Origin: Isoetes taiwanensis
Taxonomy: Eukaryota > Streptophyta > Lycopodiopsida > Isoetales > Isoetaceae
Direction of reading: 5' to 3'
NCBI GenBank assembly: GCA_021234155.1
Contig: JAJEKV010000094.1
Location: 1 to 64,000 of the forward strand
Length of the DNA: 64,000 nucleotides
Position 1 is the stretch's first letter. Every line of letters begins with the position of its first letter. Made by a program: the position numbers and the translations under genes. Below are positions 37,210-46,779 of this stretch, in pieces. The notes beneath the pieces were generated by a model that was given only the letters and a program-made list of their open reading frames with translations, ran no database searches and was not told where the DNA came from.

Positions 37210-37490
37210 GAGGAGTGAAGGCCAAAGGAGGGAGGCGGGAGGCGCTAAAAGCAAGGAAAAAGAATGAAACCCTAACGGCTCAAAAAGGGTTTTATACTTT
37301 TTGGGCACGTTTTTCCAAAGTTATTATTATTAATTATTATTTAATTAATAATATATTTATTTTCATTATTATTTTTTTCGAAAGGAAAAAAAAGAAAGTC
37401 ATTTTTTTTTTATATTCATAACCCCAAAAACGGGACTAGTACATGGATAAGTTACAAAAATTTTTACAAGGGAAAAAGACGGTCGCCTAA
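37210..37490. other. AT-rich spacer between H3 and gag in element 1
   Basis: It contains a run of TTATTATTA/AATTAATAATA and poly-A/T tracts (37318-37420), unlike the GC-rich coding DNA on both sides. A shorter AT-rich spacer occupies the same position in element 2 (46704-46780). Its conservation of position suggests that H3 and gag are separate ORFs, perhaps with separate expression signals; that is inference. Confidence 0.6.
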
Positions 37491-37791
37491 TCATCTAAAA
37501 TCCCCTCGGATCCGTCGTGCCAGGTGAAGGTCCTTGGGCATAATAGTGACCCTCTTTGCGTGTATGGCGCAAAGGTTGGCGTCGCTCAAAAGTTCAATAA
37601 GATAAGCCTCGGCGACCTCACTGTAAGGCGAGGACCGCCAAAAGCTTGAAACCTTAGGTCGGTTTTTGAAGTCCCAGGCGATCTCCCCGTACAAGCGGTT
37701 GGAAGGGAAGCCCGCTGGATCAATGGCTCATGAAGTCTTCGATACTTACGATCTCGAAGAGCTACCGTCTTGGTCGAAAACCTATGGGCTT
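37491..37791 (-). pseudogene. Histone H3 fold carried by chromovirus element 1
   Basis: Histone H3 is a core nucleosome protein. On the minus strand, starting at 37791, the landmarks come in canonical order and spacing: KPIGFRP (H3 KPHRFRPG), TVALR then RKY (alpha-N), [15 protein letters not shown] (LPFQRLVREIAQDFK), KTDLRFQA in a neighbouring frame, then [27 protein letters not shown] and HLARRIRG before the stop at 37491. The total of about 100 codons equals the canonical length of this part. It resembles canonical H3 and not CENH3, which has different residues in the last helix. At least three single-base frame changes lie between the blocks. The upstream basic region (37792-38140) may be a replaced tail; no ARTK start is seen in this copy. 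Confidence 0.93.
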
Positions 37792-38360
37792 AGCGGCTTG
37801 AGGGTCGGCCTTTAAGCGACGGAATGGATTTCCGCTTTGTTGAAGGATGCTTTGTCCATTTGGGCGATGTGCTCCCGATCCTCGAGCCCGATGTCTTCTT
37901 GGCAATTGTTGCATCCTGCTGCAGTCGGGTCTTATAGTGCACCCCACTCTTCACGGGTTTGGTTTTCTTTCTCTTCAATGTTCGGTTACCCCGCTCCCAC
38001 TGCTGCCTCTGTGTGGGGTTTCCCCGTGGGTCTGCCGATTGGTTCACGTCGCCAGGCATGTCCGGGTTTTCCTGGGGGTTAACGTTCTGGGCCGCACCTA
38101 GGTCCTGCTGGTCAACATCAAGGTTCTGCTGCTGATCCACCTGCTGGTGATCTTGTTGATCCCCCTGCTGATTCTCGCTCTGCTGGCTATGAAGGTCCTC
38201 CCCTTCCTTTTGGAGCCGCTCTCGCTCTTAGATATCCTCGGCCTCTTTATCCAGGGCGCATTTGTTCGCGGGCAATCTCGATATGGTATCGGTCCAGTGC
38301 GTGCCGCATGTCTTCTTGGATGGATTCCAGGTGGCGTTGGCTAAACCTTGGCGGAACATT
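37792..38360 (-). pseudogene. Element 1 region upstream of the H3 fold (basic, Q/N-rich)
   Basis: The minus-strand frame 37790-38140 begins MDQQQNLDVDQQDLGAAQN, is rich in Q, N, D and P, then becomes basic (RTLKRKKTKPVKSG...) as it approaches the H3 fold. It may be the N-terminal extension fused to the histone, comparable to the long charged insert of element 2. I do not recognise a domain. Confidence 0.45.
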
Positions 38361-38759
38361 TTAAAAAATGAAGCTGTTAAGGCCTTCATTCCAAGAAAAG
38401 GTAGGAAGATTAAAGTATTCTTGGTATGTGAGTATACAACCCTTTCCCAAGTAATAGAAGCGGTCCATCCTTATGTCTGGTGGAGCACTGGCTATCTGCT
38501 GCAAGTCTTCCACTCTCGCAAGATGCATGATCCTCTGGGCTTCATTCCGAATAAGCTCGGCAGGGTCGTCATCTGGTCCTGGTGAGGGGTAAAACTTAAC
38601 CACAGCCCATGCACGGTCCGGCTGCTCCACGAGAGTGTAGGCCTGATCGGCTTCATTCAACTTGATAAGAAAGCGCTCGTTGAAATGGAAGATAGGGTAG
38701 GGGACTCTTCGGCCCTCGACAAAGTGCTTGACGAAAAGACCAAGAATGGTATCTATCAT
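38361..38759 (-). CDS. Unknown 132-codon ORF upstream of H3 in element 1
   Basis: This open frame reads IDTILGLFVKHFVEGRRVPY, then a KLNEADQAYTLVEQPDRAW stretch and YPSPGPDDDPAELIRNEAQ, and ends near SWNEGLNSFIF. The composition is that of a folded, soluble protein, and it is unbroken over its length despite the damaged neighbourhood. It lies between the 5' leader and the H3 region on the element's coding strand, so it may be the first part of the same pre-gag ORF. I do not recognise a family and did not find a counterpart in element 2. The start shown is tentative. Confidence 0.5.
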   Translation of the reverse strand: MIDTILGLFVKHFVEGRRVPYPIFHFNERFLIKLNEADQAYTLVEQPDRAWAVVKFYPSPGPDDDPAELIRNEAQRIMHLARVEDLQQIASAPPDIRMDRFYYLGKGCILTYQEYFNLPTFSWNEGLNSFIF

Positions 38760-39540
38760 AGGGTCTTCGTCGGCAAGATGCTCGACTAGCTGACAAATAG
38801 TCGGAATACGCCAACTTCTTCAAGTCCACGGTTAGCTTTGAAGCTTGAGCGGCATGATTATACTAGCAAAGAACAGCAAGGGAGGAGGAAGGTGAGGCGC
38901 TCATGCAAGGATGGACGGCACTAAAGAGTAAGTAAGGGCGCTGAGGTGTAGGGCAGATGCAAGGGAGGCGTGGAGGTCAGCTATGGCGAGTTTGGAGCTT
39001 AAGTCGGCTATGGCTTTAAAGGGTGCTCGAGAGAAAGCCTGCACGCCCAAAAATATGGTTCAAAATTCAAATTTTAACTTTTAACTTTTTATTAAAATTT
39101 TCAAAAAATATTAATTTTTTATAAAAATTTTAAACGGCGCCATATAAAAATACAAAAACCGTATAGGTATTCTGCGTTGCTTATCGGCTTTTAATTTTTC
39201 AAAAGAAACACCTCTGATGCAACAGCGCCCTTTTCATTTTTTAGTGACCTGTTGTCTTTTTTTGACCCGGGGAGGCGTGCCCCTAGGGTATTTGGGAGGT
39301 GCCCAATCCATTGGAGCCGTTTTAGCCTTCATCAGGAGCTACCTACAAAAGTTATAGCTCTTCGAAACTTGGGTCTTCCAGTTGCCCCAGACTTCTTAAG
39401 GACTTATAGTCTATTACATTAACCTAGCACCAAACCAAACATCAAAGACTTAAACAATCACTCTTGCTTAAACCCTCTCTCCTAACTACCGAACTAGCGA
39501 GTTAGGGTTTAGTCGGTGCTATGATTTCAGTACTTAGAAA
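38760..39540. other. Element 1 5' leader
   Basis: This sequence lies between the PBS and the first clear ORF on the minus strand, with AT-rich tracts (39061-39140) and no recognisable coding content. Confidence 0.5.
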
Positions 39541-39558
39541 TCACGGCTCTGACTACCA
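39541..39558 (-). other. Element 1 primer-binding site
   Basis: On the minus strand TGGTAGTCAGAGCCGTGA begins two bases after the 5' LTR end. It differs by one inserted base from TGGTATCAGAGC, the usual initiator-Met tRNA primer site of plant gypsy elements. Confidence 0.85.
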
Positions 39559-39560
39559 GC

Positions 39561-41199
39561 TGTGATGCTCCACGAACATATCGACCCTCGGTAGGTATAC
39601 ATCACGGGGACTTTCCTCCCATGGCAACCAACTTGCCATAGCGTGGCCATCTGTCTAACTCGGGCCGTCTATAATAAGGCGCTCAAGTGAAGGAACCGAG
39701 GGGTCATTCGCCCACGCCTTCAATGAAGCCTACGATGGAAGTGAGCGTGAATACAAGGGTTAGCACACGGCATAAATCACATATAAATAACCACCAATGA
39801 AGGGTGGCACATCCATCCAAATACCAGCGGCAAAGAATATGCATCTAAACCTAGGAAAACACCCCAAACCCGGGTTCTACCCCGATTCGGACTCGTGAGG
39901 ATAGGCCCGATCTTCGGCCTCAAGAGATCAATGCATGCAGGTATAACCACGGCGTTGGTCGGCATAGAACATCGGCTAGGGTTGTCCACTCCATCCGCCC
40001 CTCGCGTACTAATCGTCGCGGATGGGTCGAATCACGCCTATGGCTTCTCGCTATAGCCTTAGGAGATGCGAGGCTTTGAGGCATCACCTGCCGAGCCTAC
40101 TCCGGGGGTTCATGAAGCCCGTCCGATGAGGCGTGTCGTGGAAGCGTCCCCTTCGAATCCTGATGGTTCCATGGGTGAGCTAGAATACGTCTCGCATCAG
40201 CGACCCAGCATCCATGATCCCGACTTACTCACCCTAAATCTACTCAAAGTACCCCGGGATGCCCTATGCGGGTCACACCTCTGTACCCAGGAAGTGTCAG
40301 ACCCATACCCGGCCCGGCTCGCGCCTAGCTCGCTGGCCGGCTATTAGGCCTAGCCCAATCGTAGGAGTCTCGGGGAGCCTTTTATGTTAGTGCAAGACCC
40401 CACCCCACTTCACTGCTGTGTTCCTTTGGGGTGCTAAGCGGAGTCCATAGCATCTATGACCCGGTGGGCTCTTGTGCACAGGCCGCAACTAATGGGATAG
40501 TACAGGGCCTTATCTAGGAGCATACTACAATAAATGGGCTCAGAGGTCTCTACCCTCCCGTGAATTCCCCATTTCCAAGAGCAATACTATGCAAAAAACT
40601 AACAATCCCTTTGAGAGCAAACCCAAAATCAGAATATAAAGAGAACGAACTTACCTTTACAATCAAGGGTTAGTTCCTACGAGTAAAAACACAGACAACC
40701 AACCCAACATGTGTCCAACAGGGGCGCTATCCTAGAATTCACAACTACACTAGCCACCCACCTGTGTTTCTGCTGGACCCGTTATCATTGGGGATTTCCA
40801 TCTTCTCGGTCTTGGTGTTCAGCTCTGGTCACAAGGGTGGCGTCCAACTGCTCAAGGTGGCGCTCAGCTCTGGTCACAAGGGTGGCGCTCCACTGCTCAA
40901 GGTGAATTGTGGCTGATATGGGGGTGGTGATCCACCTTATTGGTCTCAATTAGTATCACCATGTTAGCCAATCGACGTTGGCCACGTGGCGCCTTCCCAA
41001 ACCATAATTGACTTAATTACCCCTTTTAAATATTAGTTCCCTAATTATAGGTTATTATCCTTAATAATTAAATTAGCATAGCTAATTTAATCCCTTTTAT
41101 GTCAACCCCCTAGGTTACCATACCCATGGTGGCGTATCTATACTGGGTGACGTGTCAATATATTTATACGTATACCGTATAAATACTTGGAACGTCACA
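39561..41199 (-). repeat. Element 1 5' LTR
   Basis: It is about 1639 bp with intact ends: TGTGACGTTCC...GGAGCATCACA on the minus strand. It has the same 45-bp internal repeat as the 3' LTR (about 40821-40904). About 26 bp near 41080 are absent from the partner LTR. It is related to the element 2 LTR at 59343-60947. Confidence 0.93.
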
Positions 41200-42669
41200 G
41201 ATTCTTCAACCCTGGCTGCCCAAACCACTAGCTATGAAATCGCAACTGAATCTGTTCACCCAATCTCATCGCACCCAATTTGATCTCACCGTGCCTCTTC
41301 TGTTGGAGCTTCTATGCACTGCAAAGTAATGACAATGGCTGTGCGCCCAACGACGCTGCATCAAGCCGTAGGCCTCCAACAAATGCTCAGCCACAGCATT
41401 CATCGGTCCAGCAGAAGACATGTAATCCAGCGCTGCTGCTCTCAGGAGGCGTCCCCTCCTCATCTAGACAACTGTGCATGCCCTGCATGCCCTGCCCTGA
41501 TCTAACACTCCTAGCAATTCTCTTCAACATAGAAACACTGTGGAACATACCTATGTTGGCCTCCACACATCCTTGGCTACTCGACATGGTGCTTAGACAG
41601 AATAACAAACATGCAAGAAGTCAAGATGCCAGTCTCTTTCGGCCCAGCAGCATCGCCAGGCGTCACCAAATCCTCCCACTCTGGAGCTGGTCTTCCTGGC
41701 ATCGCCCATTCCATGCCATCAGTTTAGGCACATCTTCTTGCTATTTCCGGCCCCTCTCATCCCGACGTCCAGGTTCGTCCAGAACCCAATCGCACGGCCA
41801 ACAAAATTAACACCAGAAAAAATTTCCCCCCGCCCGACCACTAGTTTCATTGGGAAACCTACTGGGATCATCATTGATACCCCATGACAAAAAGGGGCAT
41901 AAGATGACGTGGTACGATGCTATTTAGAGTAAAAACCACAAATTTTGTCAATGGTGAAATTTAACAAAAGGAAAACTACTAAAATAGGCATGATATAATC
42001 GTATATTGATCAAGGGCGGAGATGAGCGGCTGAGATTGTGATCCAAGGCTAGCGATCCTATTGGTTCTAAGTGGGACCAAGATTTCATCTGATGTGTTTG
42101 TTTTCAGCCCTTCTATCTCCCCGCCGATCCCTCCCCTCTCGCTGCTTCTGATGATCTCCGCTTCTCCTCTTCTGATGATCATCGGAACCCATCATTCTAG
42201 TTTTGTTCATTGCTCTGTTCATCGGAATCGGAAGCGGCATGCATCGTTTGTTACTTTTTTTTACATTTTAAGTTTTTACTTGTTTACTAGATCATCTTCG
42301 ATGATCTCCGCTTCGATGATCTTCGATGATCTAAAAACTCGATCTGCGGTTGCAAAGTGCGGGGAGTTCTTTGGTTGCTCATCTTCGGGGCCGGGCCAAA
42401 AAGCGAGGATCTGTTCTTGCCCTCGATTTCGTCTGTTGGATTCATTACCATAAGCAAGGCTTTACCACAGTTCCTCCACAAAAAAGGCTCCATGCAAATC
42501 GTTTTCCGGGAACACAAGGGGCGAGGTTAGTCAAATAATAAAGAGATTTTTGATTCCCGGGGCTTTTATGTTTCTGGTGAAGGAATTATAGACACAAAGA
42601 CATGAATTTATTTGCTTCATCTTGTCTCTACAAAAAAGGTACAAGAATGGATTTGTTTTCCATGATCCA
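41200..42669. repeat. Large inverted repeat, left arm (inner part)
   Basis: This is the reverse complement of 61160-62650 at about 95-97% by eye. It ends exactly where a Helitron terminus begins (42670). A 176-codon frame (41280-41810, plus) is open in both arms, but the antisense strand also carries shared frames and no domain is recognised, so I do not call a gene. Short GATGATCT-type repeats occur at about 42160-42330. Confidence 0.95.
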
Positions 42670-43273
42670 CTAGAAACGTGTGCCCGGCGATGCCGGGCAT
42701 TAGTCATGGATGTGTGAAGGCATTTATGTGCAATAGTCATGGTCATGTCGTGAACATGCGCAATGCATTTAAGACAATATATGTTTAGGTGCAATAACGC
42801 ATATAGGTAGGGAACAAACTTTACCTTTAAAGTGTACACATCGTCAACCTGAATGGAACCACATCATGAAGAACCTATCCCAAAGAACTCTAGGAGCGTT
42901 GTCGGCTTGATATGAAGCTCATTTGCGAAGCTGACAGATATAGAAGCTCATCCCGTCATGTCTATGGTGGCGAACATGAATGTGTAAATATGCTCTGATA
43001 TCATTTACCACACTCGCGACTTGGGTCTACTAACAGCGATGTTATACTTGTTCAACAATATTAACTCGAGCTGTACATGTAGCCTTCCAGGCTTAGAAAG
43101 CAAAGCCCTCCCAAAATAATTAAGAAGATATAATCTAGAATGTCACTATCCATCATATCAAGCAACATCATTTGAAATGATTCATTATTAGTGTTTCAGC
43201 CTATAGAATAAGACCAAAGTTGTCATGAACTTGGGCTTGGGCCCTCTATGACATAAATTTGTGTTAGGCTAGT

Positions 43274-43396
43274 ACATAAATTTCACCACCATTATATTGT
43301 TTCCATATTTGTTTAAACAACATGTATTAGTAGTCCTCTATAAACTTCACCACCATTATATTGTTTTCACATTTGTATAAACAACATGCATTACAT
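43274..43396. repeat. 62-bp tandem repeat, two units
   Basis: AA[A/T][C/T]TTCACCACCATTATATTG begins both units, followed by TTT[C/T]...ATTTGT[T/A]TAAACAACATG. Confidence 0.75.
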
Positions 43397-43799
43397 CAAC
43401 GATAGATTGTTTGCAAATTGGTGAAATGCATTAGTAGTCATGTATAAACAATGCAATACACCTTGTAAACACAACGTTGATGTACAAAGTAGTCATTTTA
43501 ATATTCAAAATAATTGCACCAACAACAACAAAGCCACATTATATGACCTAACAGAAACTTTCAAGCTATTGCTGCACAAACCAAGTTCCATAGCCACCAA
43601 CTTATATAATTGTCTCTGCAACTGCTTTTTGTACTACATGTTATAGAAACGTACAAACCATTTCAATGCTGTTAAATTGATGTAGTAGCATTGAGATGCT
43701 TCGAGAAAGTCTATGGACAATAGACATACATGCAAGGTACTCCCTACTGGTGGTCATGGTTCTTCAACACTTAGGTGTCAAGCAGTAAATCTCAGCAAA

Positions 43800-44558
43800 A
43801 TGTATTATGATTAACGAACCAAATTACAATGTATGAGCTTGTAGCGAATAGCAACATTTTTCCACATTTTAAAGTCCAACATGAAAAAGCAACAATTTTT
43901 GAAGCATAAGTTACCCTTACCTACGTTTCTCTAAGAACCCTAAGCTTGCTATATAGAAAACATTTTTTGTTACCAATTTGATTCCCATAATAGGTGCAGG
44001 AAGACGGGGATGCAAATACTTACTGCAACTTGATTTGTTGAAGCTCCCAAAACGTGGATGCAATGAATAGCCATATATTGACATCCTCTAGCATGTGTTG
44101 CAATGCATCAAAAATAGACATTAGGCCTTGATGGTTCTGTGCATATGGGCATGATTCCTCCTACTAAACAAATTGTATCATGAATAACAAACCAAGTTAC
44201 AATGTATAAGCTTGCATTTTATGTAGTACCAATTAACAACATTCTCCCCAACTATTCTAAGGTCCAGCATAAAAAGCAATACTTTTTGAAACAAAACTGA
44301 CCCGTTCCTCCGTTTCTTTAAGAACCCTAAGCTTGTTATAGAAAAGGTTATCTGCTACTAAGTTGATTCCCATAATAGGTGCAAGAAGAAGAAGGGGATG
44401 CAGATAGAAGAAGAAGATGCAGATACTTACTGAAAATACTGATTTGCTGCAGCTTCTAAAAACATGGATGCAATGAGTAGCCATATATTGACATGCTCTA
44501 GCATGTGTTGCAGTGCATCAATAATAGACATTAAGCCTTGGTGGTCTTATATACAACC
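43800..44558. repeat. Diverged tandem duplication, period about 390 bp
   Basis: Copy 1 (about 43800-44160) and copy 2 (about 44168-44558) share AACCAA[A/G]TTACAATGTAT, AAGAACCCTAAGCTTG, TTGATTCCCATAATAGGTGC, TAGCCATATATTGACAT and CTAGCATGTGTTGCA. Copy 2 has an AGAAGAAGA expansion. No coding function is seen. Confidence 0.85.
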
Positions 44559-45632
44559 AACAAAACTAAGGGCTTGTTCTTCCGATATGATCAAACCAAA
44601 TGAAATGCAATTGTACAAAGGTACATAAAGGAAAGAAGCTTGGAACAATGAAATATGAATAAATATCTTGTTTCTTGATCTGAAAATTTTGGATTCATTG
44701 GCACTAAAAATTCTGGATTCATTTGCACCGTTACTCACCTTTAGAAAGAAATAAATTATCTTGCAAGAAAGGAATTACCCGAAAGCTTTCTGGATGAGAG
44801 ATTGTAGCACAGTAAAGGCGATGATTTTTTTTGACAGAATATCCCTTCGGTAAAATCTTATATTAAACATCTGCAAGGAATACAGATATCAAAATTTGCA
44901 GCTATCAACTTGCAATCACTCAGCTACCATAGTGCCGAAACAATCAAATTTAGATCATCTATTCTGCAAAGTGCAGATTCTGAATTGATAGAATGCCTAT
45001 ATGCTCCTTATGGCTAGTAAGTGTGCATAAGCCATGTCACCCCTAACCAACTAACAGTATTCAGAACATTCCAAAATGGGTCTCTGCTCTTACTTTTAAA
45101 ACAATGTCAAAACCAGAGAATAAACTCTTACAACTTGTGAGCTTATTATTTGTTCTCAAACTTTCTTACCTCGCTAAACACGAAACTAGAATAGCTCCCA
45201 TTTGGTGTTGTTAAAAATTTGTCTGCAAATAAAGAAAAAATAAAGTTTTACAATTGAGAAGAACAGAAAAATAGGCCTACAATTTCGTTACTTTTGCCAT
45301 GCATAACTAACAAAGGAACAAAAGCTTGAAACTTCTTCTCCGTTATCCAACCTGGTGATGCAATTCTTATCTTCATGGAACATGGAATAGAATTCAGAGA
45401 TGAACTTACAACATATTTGATACTGTGAAAAATTAAATTTAGGGAGGGATATTAATGAAAGGGGGCTCAATAAATTCCACCATAATGAAAAAGGAATATT
45501 CCTCCACGATTCCCCACAAACTACCTTTTTAAACTCAGATTAAGAAAAAGAACCCTAAAAAGCCTCTTAAGTTCCTTTTTCTTAGTAGGCAGTTCTATAG
45601 CCAATCAACGTCCGTTTTCTGAGATAAAAAAC

Positions 45633-46703
45633 ATGGCCAGAACCAAATCCACTGCCAGAGTTTGTGGCCCTTACGCTGAACAAATTCACTTAGCCGCTCG
45701 AGCAGCAGCTGCCCGCCCACCCCCTCGAGAAGAGGAAGTAGTTGAAGAAGAGGAGAACTTAAACAAGTGAGGGAAGAAGAGGAAGAATCAAGTGAAGAAC
45801 GGGGAGGTCGGAAGAAGAGCGGGCTAAGAAGAAGGATCCACTAGACCCACAACGTGGGAAGTACCGGCCAAAAAGGTATGAGACCCATAAGCAAGAAAGG
45901 CAAAGGAAAAAGTGTCGAATGGGCCTCGAGAAAGGAGGGAAAGAAAGAAAGGAAAGGGAGAAGGAGTTGAGAAGGCAAGAGAGGAGGACGAAGAGGAGGC
46001 AGGATAGGCCTAGGGGGACAATTAATATCGAAGAACCCCCTAGGGATGAAGAACCAACAGAAGAACAAGAGGAGGACGCTGAAGAAGAACAGGAGGAAGA
46101 CCCGGTAATTGAGAGATCAGGAGATGAAGCCGAACCCTCCAACCCCAATGCCCCTCCACCATATCCAATGTGGCCCAGGGCAGAGAAGAGCAAAAAGAAA
46201 CAAAAGCCGGGCGAAAGGGCATTCAAGTTGAGTCATGACGCCCAATTTGAAAGAAAGAAGGCGGCATATAAAATTTACTTTCGCCGATGGTACCTATACA
46301 ATGAATGGTATTGTAAACAGAATTTTCCAAGGACGGTAAAGGGGGGTAGACCCAAGAAAAATCAGCCGAAACCACCCCCACCATACCCCAGAGAACCCAA
46401 GAGGAAGCAACATGGCCCTAACTTCGGCCTCAGGTGTGTTTAGGGGAAATCGGCACTTTCAACATTGCACAAATCTTCTTATCATAAGGCACCCTTGACG
46501 GTTGCTAAGGGGAGGTGTTACTGAGGAATTCAAGGCAGTTATCGAAGTTCGCCTTTGATGGTTCGTGCCTTGCAGGAAGCTTCTGAGGCAGAGCTAGTAC
46601 AATTATTTGAAGAAGGTAACCTCCGTGCCATTCATGCCAAGAGGGTTACAGTAATGCCTAAAGATATTCACTTGGCAAGAAGAATTAGAGGGGCAAAGTT
46701 TTA
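45633..46703 (+). pseudogene. Histone-H3-like protein with long charged insert, in chromovirus element 2
   Basis: The ATG at 45633 gives MARTKSTARV, matching the H3 tail MARTKQTARK except at residues 5 and 9, followed by QIHLAARAAAARP where H3 has QLATKAARKSAP. K4 is kept; positions 9, 14, 18, 23 and 27 carry no lysine. A first stop is at 45768. An acidic and arginine-rich segment of about 230 codons follows in another frame (to 46443). Then the H3 fold appears: [32 protein letters not shown], and, back in the first frame, [32 protein letters not shown] and HLARRIRG before TAG at 46701. Order matches alpha-N to alpha-3. Three frames are used, so it is broken or contains sequence errors. Tail and final helix lie in the same frame. 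The insert is unlike canonical H3. Confidence 0.9.
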
Positions 46704-46779
46704 GAGGGTATAAAAATTGCCTAAATTTTTTTGTAAAATTTGACTCCAGGGTGTTAAAGGGAAATTATAATGATGTTTA
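46704..46779. other. AT-rich spacer between H3 and gag in element 2
   Basis: Begins with GGGTATAAAAATTG shortly after the H3 stop and is strongly AT-rich. It occupies the same position as the longer spacer of element 1. A TATAAAA word (46709-46715) is present, but nothing shows it acts as a promoter. Confidence 0.5.

Larger units (their letters stand above)
29750..41199 (-). mobile_element. Chromovirus element 1 (Ty3/gypsy), complete, carries histone H3
   Basis: This 11.45-kb LTR element is read on the minus strand in the order 5' LTR, primer-binding site, unknown ORF, histone H3, AT-rich spacer, gag-like ORF, protease, RT, RNase H, integrase with chromodomain, PPT, 3' LTR. The right arm of the inverted repeat (near 62670) retains the uninterrupted target, reading GGGAAACCGATTCTTC on the complementary strand, so the junctions are verified. 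The left flank ends ACCGA and the right flank begins GATTC, so a clean 5-bp target duplication is not preserved. All pol frames contain indels. As read it is non-autonomous. Confidence 0.93.
42670..45632 (-). mobile_element. Helitron 3' end plus AT-rich DNA of unclear extent
   Basis: On the minus strand the sequence ends with a hairpin GCCCGGCATCGCCGGGC, then ACACGTTTCTAG, followed by host T: the canonical Helitron 3' terminus (hairpin then CTAG, inserted between A and T). The empty A|T target is preserved in the right arm at 61159|61160. Sequence just inside resembles the 3' end of the autonomous Helitron at 51869. No 5' terminus (TC...) followed by the expected flank was found, so the right limit is unknown. 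No gene is recognised inside. Confidence 0.65.

Noticed and set aside
37491-37791. Centromeric H3 (CENH3) instead of canonical H3
   Set aside because: The alpha-2/alpha-3 sequence [13 protein letters not shown]...LARRIRG follows canonical H3; CENH3 differs at these positions and has a longer loop 1.
41280-41810. 176-codon ORF open in both inverted-repeat arms
   Set aside because: The arms are about 95-97% identical, so shared openness is not independent evidence. Antisense frames are also shared and no domain is recognisable.
42670-45632. 5' LTR of chromovirus element 2
   Set aside because: No TGTGACGTTCC start, no shared LTR landmarks and no primer-binding site are visible in this stretch.
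45759-46226. 155-codon serine-rich minus-strand ORF
   Set aside because: It is the complement of the acidic GAA/GAG-rich insert of the element 2 H3-like ORF.
45919-46443. An ordinary gag N-terminus with no relation to histone
   Set aside because: The acidic insert alone could be gag, but the H3-like tail before it and the H3 fold after it, matched by an H3 fold at the same place in element 1, make the histone reading better.
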